Positions 26,854-38,611 of a stretch of 64,000 bases of DNA are shown piece by piece. Position numbers and translations under genes: made by a program. Under the pieces are notes generated by a model. It ran no database searches. It had not been told where the DNA came from and saw only the letters and a program-made list of their open reading frames with translations. Origin of the DNA: JAPORK01 sp026710285 (lineage in GTDB: Bacteria > Pseudomonadota > Gammaproteobacteria > Pseudomonadales > Endozoicomonadaceae); NCBI GenBank assembly GCA_965201045.1, contig OZ241746.1, positions 2,728,001-2,792,000 of the forward strand, given 5' to 3'. Every line of letters begins with the position of its first letter. Position 1 is the stretch's first letter.

Positions 26854-29800
26854 ATGAATACAATATATAGACGGCTATACTTGTTTGTTGAAATATTTTT
26901 ATTGCTGCTTTCATGTTTCTGTTTTGGAAACGTTAATCTGTCTTTCGTAAAAAACAGCATTGATAAGTATAGTCATGCTTCTGGCAAAGAAGTATTATTT
27001 AAACAGCATATTTTAAATAAAGGTAAAAAGACTAAAAATAATAAAGCTGATCATACACACCCGTCACTTAAATCATCAGGCAACGGAAGTGTATCTATCT
27101 GGTCAAATTCGTTTAATTTTGCTAAAAGTAGCAACAGTGAAGTAGACCCAAGAACAGGGACGCTACTGGTTTCTGTAAAAGCCGGGTTATTATTGAGTAA
27201 TTTTGGTCATGGTCCGGATATTGATCTGGAAATGAATTATAACAGTGCAGTAAAAGGTAATCCGGATAATCTTGGACAGGGATGGGCATGGAATTTAACA
27301 CACTATAATCCAAAAACCCATCAGTTAAGTACTGCCGGAGGGAAAAGCTTTTTTTTGAAGCAGCTCAGTGATGGTCGCTGGACTCCAATGTATCACAAAT
27401 TAAAAGATGTCATCATTATCAGTAAAAAAGGACATCTTGAGATTACCTCTGCAAACGGATTAAGGGATATTTTAAATCATGATGGCTATGAAACTCGCCT
27501 GGAGCAACAAAATGGAGAGGGTGTTAATTTCAAATATCTGCCAGGGAGTCACATCTTAGAAGAGATCACCGATGATTATGGTCATTCAATTCAGTTAACC
27601 ATGAAAAACAACTATCTGATTGTTACCAGTTATGATGTACAGGGACAACCTGTAGATATGCGCATTAGTTTAGAGAATAATGAAGTTCGCAATATCTGGT
27701 TTCCTAAACAAGCCCATCAACAAGTTGATAATGATTTCAACAACATTCATTTGAGTTACAGCAATAATTATAAAAATTATAATCTTTTAACGGATATTCA
27801 CTATTTTACCGGAATGGAAAAAAGATTTACTTATGATTGTAAAAATGCAATGAAATTGCCTGCTATTGTGGATAGACAAAATTTATTTCAAGCATTTACA
27901 CCGGTTTGTGTCGTTAAACAAGTCAGCATGCTACCTGGTGAAAATCAACCATTAATGATAACAAATTATCGTTATACCACTACAAATAGTAATAGTCATG
28001 ACTACCTTGGTTATAATTCAGGCTTGGCTGCATTACCTGGTTTAAAGACCGATATATTATTTGAGGCGCCTGCCAGTTATACCTATCAGACAAAAGAAGA
28101 TACTGGACAAATAAATATAATCAGAACCTATAACAAATATCATCTGTTAATTAATAGTAAAACATTTAGTGATAAAAATAATCGGCTACTCAATGAAACT
28201 CAGGCTTATTTTTGCAATACAGATAGCGCTGATGGTTGTGCAAATACTACCTTTGATCAGCTACCGGTTACTTATTCTCTACCGTTAAAACTGGTTACTG
28301 AAAATTGGGGAGACAATTTGTCTGCTCCTGCGGTGGCTGTTATCCAAAGGCACTATGATGATCATGGACGTATAATCAGTCAGACCGATAGCTATGGTCG
28401 TAGAACAGAAATAACTTACTGCACACAAAATGGCGATAAATATTGTCCTGCTGCTCCCACTGGCTGGCCTGTATCTTCTTTAACAGAAAAGACAGAAACT
28501 TTTCCTGCCCCGGTGAAAGACAGTATTTTACTTTCTCCGGTGACAACAACTATGAGTTATCAAAAAGAAAATAACTTAAATAAAAAGGAATATACACTGG
28601 TACTTGTGAAAAAAACAGCTAAAAGTGGTTCTGTAGAACGAACAGAAACACGTCAGTATTATAATGACAGTAAAAATCCACTCACTTATGGTTTGTTAAA
28701 ACAAAAACAGTTAACCGGCACAAATCTTCCCGCAGGAAGTGTTCAACAAATTACACATTATTATCAGTATACATTAAATAAAAATAATACAGAAACCGCC
28801 TCTGCTTATACCGATGTGGCTAAGCATCAGCCTGTACTGTCAGCAGTGGTTGAAAAAAGTTTGTTTTACCCTAAAACACTGCGTGTTACTTCGGCAGATG
28901 GAAAAAATATTCACACTTTCAGTTATGATAATGTCGGTCGGTTGATAGCACAAATCAATGCAGTCGGTACACCTTTTGAAACCACAACGCATTACCAATA
29001 TAAATTATCTGCAGATGAAAATAGTGTTATTGTAACGGCTCCTGATCATATGCAAAAGAAAACAGTGTTTGATGGTTCCGGGCGGGTACTGACCACTTAT
29101 ATTGAAAAGACTGATCTTCAGGGACATCTTCAGCCCGGATTATGGCAACAGCAGACTCAAACACGTTATAACGCCGCAGGGGAAGTAGCAGAGACCACAA
29201 TCTATACAGATAATGGTCAGGGTAAAGGGGTACCGGTAGCACTGACTACTCACTTTGATTACGATGTTTTAGGACGTCTGATCAGAAAGCATCTGCCTAA
29301 TGGAGACACAGAAGTTACAGCATATGATGATGCACATCATTGTGTCGTTCACTATACACAAGATATGCAAAACCAGCGTACCGCTATAATCATTAGTCAC
29401 ACCAATGTATTGGGAAATCCAACAGAACAGGTGATGTTACCCGCCACAACGAGCAGCTTACCTTCCATTACAACACTGTGCACTCAGGCAGATCAACAGC
29501 CAGATGCAAAAGTTTCTACGATGACTTATGATGGTTTTGATCATCTTATTAGTACTAAAGATCCCATGGGAAACACGGTACAGTATCGCTATGATGCTTT
29601 TGGTCATGTGACCGATATAACAAACCCGAAAGGTGATACACTGCATGATACCTATGATCTGACCGGTCATGTTATTCACCATTGGGTAATGCCCGTTAAA
29701 GGTGGTCAGTATCTACTGGCATCAGCAGGTTTTAATGCAGCAGGTCAAAAACTATGGTCAGCCGGAGAAGACGGCAAAAAGACCACGTATCATTACAATA

Positions 29801-32400
29801 TTAATGGTCTATTATCGGAGAGTTATAAACCCAACGGACACCACATTACTCTGGATTACAACATCATTGGATTGCCTGTAAAAGAGAGCCTGGATGGCAA
29901 GCCGTTTTTAAATATGAATTACGATCATATTACTTATCAACCATTCACAGTGACTGACAATACCGGTGTAACCACTTATCATTATCGGGATGATGGATTA
30001 TTGGAAAGTGCAACACACAAAGGTATTAATGGGTATCCGGATACTTTTTACACGCTCACTCACGATAGTTATCATCGCCTCATCAGCCATACTGATACAG
30101 ATAATAATAAAACTGTTTATACTTTTGATACCCTGGGCAGACCGGTGGGTGAAAAATATCAGGCAAATAAAAGTAATACAATACAGGTTGATCAGTTGGA
30201 ATATGGTCGTTTTTCCCGCATTGTTAAAAAAATATATGGCAGTGGTATGGTACGCATGCTTTCTTATGATTCATGGGGACAGGTGCAAACAATAAAAGAC
30301 AGTCTTAATAAAAAACCACTTTATGCTGCTTCTTTTGTTTATGATGCTGATGGAAACATTATTCGTTTACAGCGCAGTGATGATAAGAATCATAAGGTAA
30401 TAATACATTACGGCTATGATCATCTTGACAATTTAGTCACAATGGATTGTCAGGGAGACAATATACTTTGCCCACATGATACAGCATTTGACAGCGACCA
30501 TCTGAAAACAGCACCAGTTATTATACAGCAGCATTATAATTTTACAGCATTGAATCGTCTGGGAGAAGTTACAGAAAAACTAATTGATACTTCATCCTCA
30601 CAATGGCATTCGCTGAGTAAAACCATGGTTTATGCTTATTCAGACAGCAAAACCCCATTGCGACTCACTTCTGTCAGTACGCAATGGAATAATCAGCAAC
30701 CTGATACGCATCATTTTATTTATGATACAACAGGAAACATGACCACTGATAGTGAAGGTAATAAAATTAGTTATAATCCTTTTAACCAGATAACCCATGT
30801 AGTTAATACAGCAGGTGTAGTTAGCAGTTATGATTACGATGGACAGGGAAAAGAAGTAAAAATAATGACTGCGCAATATACCCGCCAGATGATTTATCAG
30901 GGAGGATCTCTCAACAGAGAAATAGTAACAGATGCAGATAATAATGTGCATGATATTGGCTATCCGGCAGCAGAGATTAAAACCACTGACAATACGATTA
31001 CTGACTGGTATGAAAGCAACTATAAAGGAGATGTCGTTGGTATATTGGGACAAGATAAAACATCTGGACAATGGAGCGTGCAACAACACAGAGTTTATAG
31101 TCCATATGGTATGATGTGGTCTTATGATCAACACAATAAAAAGATTAAAGCTTTTCAACAAATATTGCAGGGATTTGATGGTGAGATCACTGACCCTGCA
31201 ACAGGCTGGCAATTTTTAGGAGCCGGTAATCGCACTTATAATCCGGCTCAGCGCTATTTTGTCAGTGAAGATCCGGCAGGTGATGGCTACGCATTTGGTA
31301 GCAATAATCCAATAATGAATAGTGATCCCAGCGGTAATACGCCAAAGTGGTTAGGAAAAGTATTTAATGTGGTGGGTGATATCTTCAGTCTGGGTTTAAA
31401 CAAAGTTCACAATAAATTTGCCAGAGGGATTGGAAGATCGCTGATATGGGCTGCTATGGCGCTAAGTTATGGTACAGGCAATATTCTTGGAATGGTTTTT
31501 ACACCACCTGCCGCATTATCTTTTGCATCAGCGATTAAGCCAGCCAATAAGGGTTTACAGACAGCTTCGATGGCCACAGGAGGAACTTATGCAGGTGCAC
31601 TGTTTGTGGCAGGTTTACTAGCTATGGGTATGGGGCTGTATGCAAGTATAACTGCGGTTGCAACTGCATTCGGAGATGCAGGAAATGCAGCAATGGGAGA
31701 TTTAGCAATGTTAACCGGGACATCTGCTTACAATGATATTATCACCGAGGTTGCAGATACAACGGGTGCAGCAGATACCACTGATGTATTGAGTACAGGG
31801 GGTGCTGAAACGGCATTTACATCAGGCAGTGTAGAAGCATCAGAACAATTAACAGAATCATCCGCTACAGAAGACTTAGAGCAGGCAGTGCCGGATAATA
31901 CAGGTAATGAAGCTGCAGAAGAATCACCTGGTGATTTAAAACGAGCTGTTTTTGCTTGCGGTACTCAGAAACCTAATCCATTCTGGTTAGGATGTGTTCA
32001 TACAGATCCGACAATTGATACATTTGATATAGATCCTAACAGAGCACCTACTTATGTAGGAGATATTTGGAATACTGAAGAAGTTGTAGCTATGGCAGGT
32101 GAAGAAAAATATGATGCAATTCTTCAGGAAAATTGTCCTGATGATTTTTTTAATACGGCATACAGACTCCTGAAGCCAGGTGGTAAACTCTATATTTTTG
32201 ATGGCGCTATACATCCGAGTTGGCCAGATTCACAGGGTTCAGGTATGTTCTGTGCATATACCAAAGTAGGTAAAAAAATATTTGGTGATTATTCAATCAT
32301 TACTTCAATAGAGGATAAAACCAAGATTGCCAATAGTTTCCAAACCCGAAATATTCCCAGACCAAAAGATTTTGTCCTCGTATTTACAAAAAATTTATAG
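26854..32400 (+). CDS. Rhs protein 1 with methyltransferase-like C-terminal domain
   Basis: 1848 residues. A Sec signal peptide (RLYLFVEIFLLLLSCFCFG) is followed by a Lys/Asn-rich linker and the conserved WSNSFNF...VDPRTGTLL...LSNFGHGPDIDL block. YD repeats (YDNVGRLIA, YDVLGRLI, YDAFGHV) fill residues ~300-1400. The core closes with EDPAGDGYAFGSNNPIMNSD at about 1470-1490. A hydrophobic Gly/Ala-rich region (about 1520-1600), a variable acidic linker, and a C-terminal domain of ~160 residues follow. That domain reads RAVFACGT, DTFDIDPNRAPTYVGD, YDAILQENC and YRLLKPGGKLYIFDG, the strand order of a class I SAM methyltransferase. Fold by inference; activity unknown. No VgrG/PAAR domain and no gene between units. 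Confidence 0.9.
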   Translation: MNTIYRRLYLFVEIFLLLLSCFCFGNVNLSFVKNSIDKYSHASGKEVLFKQHILNKGKKTKNNKADHTHPSLKSSGNGSVSIWSNSFNFAKSSNSEVDPRTGTLLVSVKAGLLLSNFGHGPDIDLEMNYNSAVKGNPDNLGQGWAWNLTHYNPKTHQLSTAGGKSFFLKQLSDGRWTPMYHKLKDVIIISKKGHLEITSANGLRDILNHDGYETRLEQQNGEGVNFKYLPGSHILEEITDDYGHSIQLTMKNNYLIVTSYDVQGQPVDMRISLENNEVRNIWFPKQAHQQVDNDFNNIHLSYSNNYKNYNLLTDIHYFTGMEKRFTYDCKNAMKLPAIVDRQNLFQAFTPVCVVKQVSMLPGENQPLMITNYRYTTTNSNSHDYLGYNSGLAALPGLKTDILFEAPASYTYQTKEDTGQINIIRTYNKYHLLINSKTFSDKNNRLLNETQAYFCNTDSADGCANTTFDQLPVTYSLPLKLVTENWGDNLSAPAVAVIQRHYDDHGRIISQTDSYGRRTEITYCTQNGDKYCPAAPTGWPVSSLTEKTETFPAPVKDSILLSPVTTTMSYQKENNLNKKEYTLVLVKKTAKSGSVERTETRQYYNDSKNPLTYGLLKQKQLTGTNLPAGSVQQITHYYQYTLNKNNTETASAYTDVAKHQPVLSAVVEKSLFYPKTLRVTSADGKNIHTFSYDNVGRLIAQINAVGTPFETTTHYQYKLSADENSVIVTAPDHMQKKTVFDGSGRVLTTYIEKTDLQGHLQPGLWQQQTQTRYNAAGEVAETTIYTDNGQGKGVPVALTTHFDYDVLGRLIRKHLPNGDTEVTAYDDAHHCVVHYTQDMQNQRTAIIISHTNVLGNPTEQVMLPATTSSLPSITTLCTQADQQPDAKVSTMTYDGFDHLISTKDPMGNTVQYRYDAFGHVTDITNPKGDTLHDTYDLTGHVIHHWVMPVKGGQYLLASAGFNAAGQKLWSAGEDGKKTTYHYNINGLLSESYKPNGHHITLDYNIIGLPVKESLDGKPFLNMNYDHITYQPFTVTDNTGVTTYHYRDDGLLESATHKGINGYPDTFYTLTHDSYHRLISHTDTDNNKTVYTFDTLGRPVGEKYQANKSNTIQVDQLEYGRFSRIVKKIYGSGMVRMLSYDSWGQVQTIKDSLNKKPLYAASFVYDADGNIIRLQRSDDKNHKVIIHYGYDHLDNLVTMDCQGDNILCPHDTAFDSDHLKTAPVIIQQHYNFTALNRLGEVTEKLIDTSSSQWHSLSKTMVYAYSDSKTPLRLTSVSTQWNNQQPDTHHFIYDTTGNMTTDSEGNKISYNPFNQITHVVNTAGVVSSYDYDGQGKEVKIMTAQYTRQMIYQGGSLNREIVTDADNNVHDIGYPAAEIKTTDNTITDWYESNYKGDVVGILGQDKTSGQWSVQQHRVYSPYGMMWSYDQHNKKIKAFQQILQGFDGEITDPATGWQFLGAGNRTYNPAQRYFVSEDPAGDGYAFGSNNPIMNSDPSGNTPKWLGKVFNVVGDIFSLGLNKVHNKFARGIGRSLIWAAMALSYGTGNILGMVFTPPAALSFASAIKPANKGLQTASMATGGTYAGALFVAGLLAMGMGLYASITAVATAFGDAGNAAMGDLAMLTGTSAYNDIITEVADTTGAADTTDVLSTGGAETAFTSGSVEASEQLTESSATEDLEQAVPDNTGNEAAEESPGDLKRAVFACGTQKPNPFWLGCVHTDPTIDTFDIDPNRAPTYVGDIWNTEEVVAMAGEEKYDAILQENCPDDFFNTAYRLLKPGGKLYIFDGAIHPSWPDSQGSGMFCAYTKVGKKIFGDYSIITSIEDKTKIANSFQTRNIPRPKDFVLVFTKNL

Positions 32401-32694
32401 TGTTAGTTCATAATAAACCATGTCAGATTAAATATTAATATGAGATCTTGTTAATATGTGAAAAAATAATGTATAAAGTTAATAGTATAAACTTAAATGA
32501 CCATGTTATAATTATATGAACAATAAAATACAAGCTGAGTTATTTCAAAATTAAATGAAATTAAAAATAATAATTTGTGTCTAATTTTGAAGAGCTCTTT
32601 ATATCCATTTAGGAATCTTGCCTGTCTGTTTGTTGAATAATACATCTGTTTTTATATATTTAGTTTAATAAAAATTATAATATGGCTATCGATT

Positions 32695-35600
32695 ATGCAT
32701 AAAATATCTAAACAATTATGCTGGTTTATTGAAATATTTTTATTGTTATTTTCATGCTTCTGTTTTGGAAAAGTTAATCTGTCTGTTGAAAAAAACAACA
32801 TTGATCAATATCATCATTCTTCAGGCAAAAAAGTATTATTTAAACAGCATATTTTAAATACAGACACAAAGGCTAAAAATAATAGAGCTGATGATTCACA
32901 CCAGCTACTTAAATCATCAGACAATGCAAGTGTATCTATCTGGTCCAATTCTGTTAATTTTGCTAAAAGTAGCAACAGTGAAGTAGACCCAAGAACAGGG
33001 ACGCTACTGGTTTCTGTAAAAGCCGGGTTATTATTGAGTAATTTTGGTCATGGTCCGGATATTGATCTGGAAATGAATTATAACAGTGCAGTAAAAGGTA
33101 ATCCGGATAATCTTGGACAGGGATGGGCATGGAATTTAACACACTATAATCCAAAAACCCATCAGTTAAGTACTGCCGGAGGGAAAAGCTTTTTTTTGAA
33201 GCAGCTCAGTGATGGTCGCTGGACTCCAATGTATCACAAATTAAAAGATGTCATCATTATCAGTAAAAAAGGACATCTTGAGATCACCTCTGCAAACGGA
33301 TTAAGGGATATTTTAAATCATGATGGCTATGAAACTCGGCTGGAGCAACAAAATGGAGAGAGTGTTAATTTCAAATATCTTCCAGGGAGTCACATCTTAG
33401 AAAAGATCACCGATGATTATGATCATTCAATTCAGTTAACCATGAAAAACAACTATCTGATTGTTACCAGTTATGATGTACAGGGACGACCTGTAGATAT
33501 GCGCATTAGTTTAGAGAATAATGAAGTTCGCAATATCTGGTTTCCTAAACAAGCCCATCAACAAGTTGATAATGATTTCAACAACATTCATTTGAGTTAC
33601 AGCAATAATTATAAAAATTATAATCTTTTAACGGATATTCACTATTTTACCGGAATGGAAAAAAGATTTACTTATGATTGTAAAAATGCAATGAAATTGC
33701 CTGCTATTGTGGATAGACAAAATTTATTTCAAGCATTTACACCGGTTTGTGTCGTTAAACAAGTCAGCATGCTACCTGGTGAAAATCAACCATTAATGAT
33801 AACAAATTATCGTTATACTACTACAAATAGTAATGGTCATGACTACCTTGGTTATAATTCAGGTTTGGCTGCATTGCCTGGTTTAAAGACCGATATATTA
33901 TTTGAGGCACCTGCCAGCTATACTTATCATACCAAAGAAGATAATGGTCAAATAAATATAATCAGAACCTATAACAAATATCATCTGTTAATTAACAGTA
34001 AAATATTCAGTGATAAAAATAATCGGCTACTCAATGAAACCTGGGCTTATTTTTGCAATACAGATAGCGCTGATGGTTGTGCAAATACTACCTTTGATCA
34101 GCTACCAGTTACTTATTCTCTACCGTTAAAACTGGTTACTGAAAATTGGGGAGACAATCTGTCTGCTCCCGCAGTGGCTGTTATCCAAAGACATTATGAT
34201 GATCATGGACGGATAATCAGTCAGACTGATAGCTATGGTCGCAGAACAGAAATAACTTACTGCCCACAAAATGGCGATAAATATTGTCCTGCTGCTCCCA
34301 CTGGCTGGCCTGTATCTTCTTTAACAGAAAAGACAGAAACTTTTCCTGTCCCGGTGAAAGACAGTATTTTACTTTCTCCGGTGACAACAACCATGAGTTA
34401 TCAAAAAGAAAATAACTTAAATAAAAAGGGATATACACTGGTACTTGTGAAAAAAACAGCTAAAAGTGGTTCTGTAGAACGAACAGAAACACGTCAGTAT
34501 TATGATGACAGTAAAAATCCACTCACTTATGGTTTGTTAAAACAAAAACAGTTAACCGGCACAAATCTTCCCGCAGGAAGTGTTCAACAAATTACACATT
34601 ATTATCAGTATACATTAAATAAAAATAATACAGAAACCGCCTCTGCTTATACCGATGTGGCTAAGCATCAGCCTGTACTGTCAGCAGTGGTTGAAAAAAG
34701 TTTGTTTTACCCTAAAACACTGCGTGTTACTTCGGCAGATGGAAAAAATATTCACACTTTCAGTTATGATAATGTCGGTCGGTTGATAGCACAAACCAAT
34801 GCAGTCGGTACACCTTTTGAAACCACAACGCATTACCAATATAAATTATCTGCAGATGAAAATAGTGTTATTGTAACGGCTCCTGATCATATGCAAAAGA
34901 AAACAATGTTTGATGGTTCCGGGCGGGTACTGACCACTTATATTGAAAAGACTGATCTTCAGGGGCATCTTCAGTCCGGATTATGGCAACAACAGACTCA
35001 AACACGTTATAACGCCGCAGGGGAAGTAGCAGAGACCACAGTCTATACAGATAATGGTCAGGGTAAAGGGGTACCGGTAGCATTGACTACTCACTTTGAT
35101 TACGATGTTTTAGGACGTCTGATCAGAAAGCATCTGCCTAATGGAGACACAGAAGTTACAGCATATGATGATGCACATCGTTGTGTCGTTCACTATACAC
35201 AAGATATGCAAAACCAGCGTACCGCTATAATCATTAGTCACACCAATGTATTGGGAAATCCAACAGAACAGGTGATGCTACCCGCCACAACGAGCAGCTT
35301 ACCTTCCATTACAACACTGTGCACTCAGGCAGATCAACAGCCAGATGCAAAAGTTTCTACGATGACTTATGATGGTTTTGATCATCTTATCAGTACTAAA
35401 GATCCCATGGGAAACACAGTACAGTATCGCTATGATGCTTTTGGGCATGTGACCGATATAACAAACCCGGCAGGTGACACACTATATTATACGTATGATC
35501 TGACCGGTCATGTTATTCACCATTGGGTAATGCCCGTTAAAGGTGGTCAGTATCTACTGGCATCAGCGGGTTTTAATGCAGCAGGTCAAAAACTATGGTC

Positions 35601-38244
35601 AGCCGGAGAAGACGGCAAAAAGATCACGTATCATTACAATATTAATGGTCTATTATCGGAGAGTTATAAACCCAACGGACACCACATTACTCTGGATTAC
35701 AACATCATTGGATTGCCTGTAAAAGAGAGTCTGGATGGCAAGCCGTTTTTAAATATGAATTACGATCATATTACTTATCAACCATTCACAGTGACTGACA
35801 ATACCGGTGTAACCACTTATCATTATCGGGATGACGGATTATTGGAAAGTGCAAAACACAAAGGTATTAATGGGTATCCGGATACTTTTTACACGCTCAC
35901 TTACGATAGTTATCATCGCCTCATCAGCCATACTGATACAGATAATAATAAAACTGTTTACACTTTTGATACCCTGGGCAGACAGGTGGGTGAAAAATAT
36001 CAGGCAAATAAAAGTAATACAATACAGGTTGATCAGTTGGAATATGGTGATTTTTCCCGCATCGTTAAAAAAGTATATGGCAGTGGTATGGTACGCATGC
36101 TTTCTTATGATTCATGGGGACAGGTGCAAACAATAAAAGACAGTCTTAATAAAAAACCACTTTATGCTGCTTCTTTTGTTTATGATGCTGATGGAAACAT
36201 TATTCGTTTGCAGCGCAGTGATGATAAGAATCATAAGGTAATAATACATTACGGTTATGATCATCTTGACAATTTGGTTACAATGGATTGTCAGGGAGAC
36301 AATATACTTTGCCCGCATGATACAGCATTTGACAGTGACCATCTGAAAACAGCACCAGTTATTATACAGCAGCATTATAATTTTACAGCATTGAATCGTC
36401 TGGGAGAAGTTACAGAAAAACTAATTGATACTTCATCCTCACAATGGCATTCGCTAAGTAAAACTATGGTTTATGCTTATTCAGACAGCAAAACCCCATT
36501 GCGACTCACTTCTGTCAGTACACAATGGAATAATCAGCAACCTGATACGCATCATTTTATTTATGATACAACAGGAAACATGACCACTGATAGTGAAGGT
36601 AATAAAATTAGTTATAATCCTTTTAACCAGATAACCCATGTAGTCAATACAGCAGGTGTGGTTAGCAGTTATGATTACGACGGACAGGGAAAAGAAGTAA
36701 AAATGATGACTACGCAATATACCCGCCAGATGATTTATCAGGGAGGATCTCTCAGCAGAGAAATAGTAACAGATACAGATAATAATGTACATGATATTGG
36801 CTATCCGGCAGCAGATATTAAGACCACTGATAATATGGTTACTGACTGGTATGAAAGCAACTATAAAGGAGATGTCGTTGATATATTGGGACAAGATAAA
36901 AAACCAGGGCAGTGGAGCGTGCAACAACACAGAGTTTATAGTCCATATGGTATGATGTGGTCTTATGATCAACACAATAAAAAGATTAAAGCTTTTCAAC
37001 AAATATTGCAGGGATTTGATGGTGAGATCACTGACCCTGCAACAGGCTGGCAATTTTTAGGAGCCGGTCATCGCACTTATAATCCGGCTCAGCGCTATTT
37101 TGTCAGTGAAGATCCGGCAGGTGATGGCTACGCATTTGGTAGCAATAATCCAATAATGAATAGTGATCCCAGCGGTAATACGCCAAAGTGGTTAGGAAAA
37201 GTATTTAATGTGGTGGGTGATATCTTCAGTCTGGGTTTAAACAAAGTTCACAATAAATTTGCCAGAGGGATTGGAAGATCGCTGATATGGGCTGCTATGG
37301 CGCTAAGTTATGGTACAGGCAATATTCTTGGAATGGTTTTTACACCACCTGCCGCATTATCTTTTGCATCAGCGATTAAGCCAGCCAATAAGGGTTTACA
37401 GACAGCTTCGATGGCTACAGGAGGAACTTATGCGGGTGCACTGTTTGTAGCCGGTTTACTGGCTATGGGTATGGGGCTGTATGCAAGTATAACTGCGGTT
37501 GCAACTGCATTCGGAGATGCAGGAAATGCAGCGATGGGAGATTTAGCAATGTTAACCGGGACATCCGCTTACAATGATATTATCGCTGAGGTTGCAGATA
37601 CAATGGGTGCAGCAGGTACATCTGATGTAGTGAGTGCCGAAATCTCTGAACCAGCAGTTGCATCAGGCAGCGCAGAAGCTCCAGAACAATTAACAGAATC
37701 ATTCGGTGCAAAAAGTTTAGAGCAGGCAGCACCGGATAATACAGATGATGAAGCTGCAGAAGAATCACCTGGTGAGATAAAACGAGCTGTTTTTTGTTGT
37801 GGTACTAAGAAACCTGATCCATCCTGGGTAGGATGTTTTCATACAGATCCGACAATTGATACATTTGATGCAGATCCTGACAGAGAACCTACTTATGTGG
37901 TAAATCTTCACAACACTGAAGAAGTTGTAGCCATGGCAGGTGAAGAGAAATATGATGAAATTCTTCAGGAATATATGTATGATAACGGTTTAGCTAACAT
38001 GGCATACAGACTCCTGAAACCAGGTGGTAAATTTTATATTTTTGATGGTACTATAAATCCGAATTATCCGGATTCACTGGGTTCAGGTTCATTCTGTTCA
38101 TATACCAAAACAGGTGAAAAAGTATTTGGTAATTATTCAATCATTACTTCAACGGAGGATAAAATCAAGATTGCCAATAGTTTCCAAACCCAAAATATTC
38201 CCAGACCAAAAGATTTTGTCCTCGTATTTACAAAAAATTTATAG
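32695..38244 (+). CDS. Rhs protein 2 with methyltransferase-like C-terminal domain
   Basis: 1849 residues, same architecture as Rhs protein 1 and nearly identical through the shell. The first 90 residues (signal peptide MHKISKQLCWFIEIFLLLFS and linker) and the last ~200 have diverged. The linker after TSAYNDIIAEV differs (MGAAGTSDVVSAEISEP), and the C-terminal domain reads RAVFCCGTKKP, DTFDADPDREPTYVVN, YDEILQEYM and LLKPGGKFYIFDG. The final 12 residues (DFVLVFTKNL) are identical to unit 1, as expected of a conserved fold with surface changes. Intact frame throughout. Confidence 0.9.
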   Translation: MHKISKQLCWFIEIFLLLFSCFCFGKVNLSVEKNNIDQYHHSSGKKVLFKQHILNTDTKAKNNRADDSHQLLKSSDNASVSIWSNSVNFAKSSNSEVDPRTGTLLVSVKAGLLLSNFGHGPDIDLEMNYNSAVKGNPDNLGQGWAWNLTHYNPKTHQLSTAGGKSFFLKQLSDGRWTPMYHKLKDVIIISKKGHLEITSANGLRDILNHDGYETRLEQQNGESVNFKYLPGSHILEKITDDYDHSIQLTMKNNYLIVTSYDVQGRPVDMRISLENNEVRNIWFPKQAHQQVDNDFNNIHLSYSNNYKNYNLLTDIHYFTGMEKRFTYDCKNAMKLPAIVDRQNLFQAFTPVCVVKQVSMLPGENQPLMITNYRYTTTNSNGHDYLGYNSGLAALPGLKTDILFEAPASYTYHTKEDNGQINIIRTYNKYHLLINSKIFSDKNNRLLNETWAYFCNTDSADGCANTTFDQLPVTYSLPLKLVTENWGDNLSAPAVAVIQRHYDDHGRIISQTDSYGRRTEITYCPQNGDKYCPAAPTGWPVSSLTEKTETFPVPVKDSILLSPVTTTMSYQKENNLNKKGYTLVLVKKTAKSGSVERTETRQYYDDSKNPLTYGLLKQKQLTGTNLPAGSVQQITHYYQYTLNKNNTETASAYTDVAKHQPVLSAVVEKSLFYPKTLRVTSADGKNIHTFSYDNVGRLIAQTNAVGTPFETTTHYQYKLSADENSVIVTAPDHMQKKTMFDGSGRVLTTYIEKTDLQGHLQSGLWQQQTQTRYNAAGEVAETTVYTDNGQGKGVPVALTTHFDYDVLGRLIRKHLPNGDTEVTAYDDAHRCVVHYTQDMQNQRTAIIISHTNVLGNPTEQVMLPATTSSLPSITTLCTQADQQPDAKVSTMTYDGFDHLISTKDPMGNTVQYRYDAFGHVTDITNPAGDTLYYTYDLTGHVIHHWVMPVKGGQYLLASAGFNAAGQKLWSAGEDGKKITYHYNINGLLSESYKPNGHHITLDYNIIGLPVKESLDGKPFLNMNYDHITYQPFTVTDNTGVTTYHYRDDGLLESAKHKGINGYPDTFYTLTYDSYHRLISHTDTDNNKTVYTFDTLGRQVGEKYQANKSNTIQVDQLEYGDFSRIVKKVYGSGMVRMLSYDSWGQVQTIKDSLNKKPLYAASFVYDADGNIIRLQRSDDKNHKVIIHYGYDHLDNLVTMDCQGDNILCPHDTAFDSDHLKTAPVIIQQHYNFTALNRLGEVTEKLIDTSSSQWHSLSKTMVYAYSDSKTPLRLTSVSTQWNNQQPDTHHFIYDTTGNMTTDSEGNKISYNPFNQITHVVNTAGVVSSYDYDGQGKEVKMMTTQYTRQMIYQGGSLSREIVTDTDNNVHDIGYPAADIKTTDNMVTDWYESNYKGDVVDILGQDKKPGQWSVQQHRVYSPYGMMWSYDQHNKKIKAFQQILQGFDGEITDPATGWQFLGAGHRTYNPAQRYFVSEDPAGDGYAFGSNNPIMNSDPSGNTPKWLGKVFNVVGDIFSLGLNKVHNKFARGIGRSLIWAAMALSYGTGNILGMVFTPPAALSFASAIKPANKGLQTASMATGGTYAGALFVAGLLAMGMGLYASITAVATAFGDAGNAAMGDLAMLTGTSAYNDIIAEVADTMGAAGTSDVVSAEISEPAVASGSAEAPEQLTESFGAKSLEQAAPDNTDDEAAEESPGEIKRAVFCCGTKKPDPSWVGCFHTDPTIDTFDADPDREPTYVVNLHNTEEVVAMAGEEKYDEILQEYMYDNGLANMAYRLLKPGGKFYIFDGTINPNYPDSLGSGSFCSYTKTGEKVFGNYSIITSTEDKIKIANSFQTQNIPRPKDFVLVFTKNL

Positions 38245-38400
38245 TGTTAATTGATAATAAATCATATCTGATTAAATATTAATATGAGAGCTTATTTATA
38301 CCTGAAAAAGTAATGTATAAAGTTAATAGTATAAACTTAAATGACCATGTTATAGCTATATGAACAATAAAATACAAGCTGAGTTATTTCAAAATTAAAT

Positions 38401-38466
38401 AAAACTAAAACTAAAACTAAAACTAAAACTAAAACTAAAACTAAAACTAAAACTAAAACTAAAACT
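38401..38466 (+). repeat. Hexanucleotide repeat (AAAACT)11
   Basis: Eleven exact copies of AAAACT, about 145 bp before the start of Rhs unit 3. The same position before units 1 and 4 has a single AAAACT and unit 2 has none, so the tract expanded recently by about 60 bp. Such tracts slip easily and may alter promoter spacing. Confidence 0.95.
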
Positions 38467-38611
38467 AAAAATAATAATTTGTGTCTAATCTCAAGAGCTT
38501 TTTATATTTATTTAATAATCATGCCTGTCTGTCTGTTGGTTTATTAAATAATGTACTTGTGTTTATAACTTTAGTTTAATGAAAATTATAATATGAATAT
38601 CGATTAAGAAT

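Noticed and set aside
30640..31212. 190-codon minus-strand open frames inside Rhs units (also 36481-37053 and 42391-42963)
   Set aside because: They are the exact antisense of conserved Rhs coding sequence, are repeated only because the units are, and have no start signals.
38401..38466. CRISPR or protein-binding iteron array
   Set aside because: Units are 6 bp without spacers; it is a plain microsatellite.
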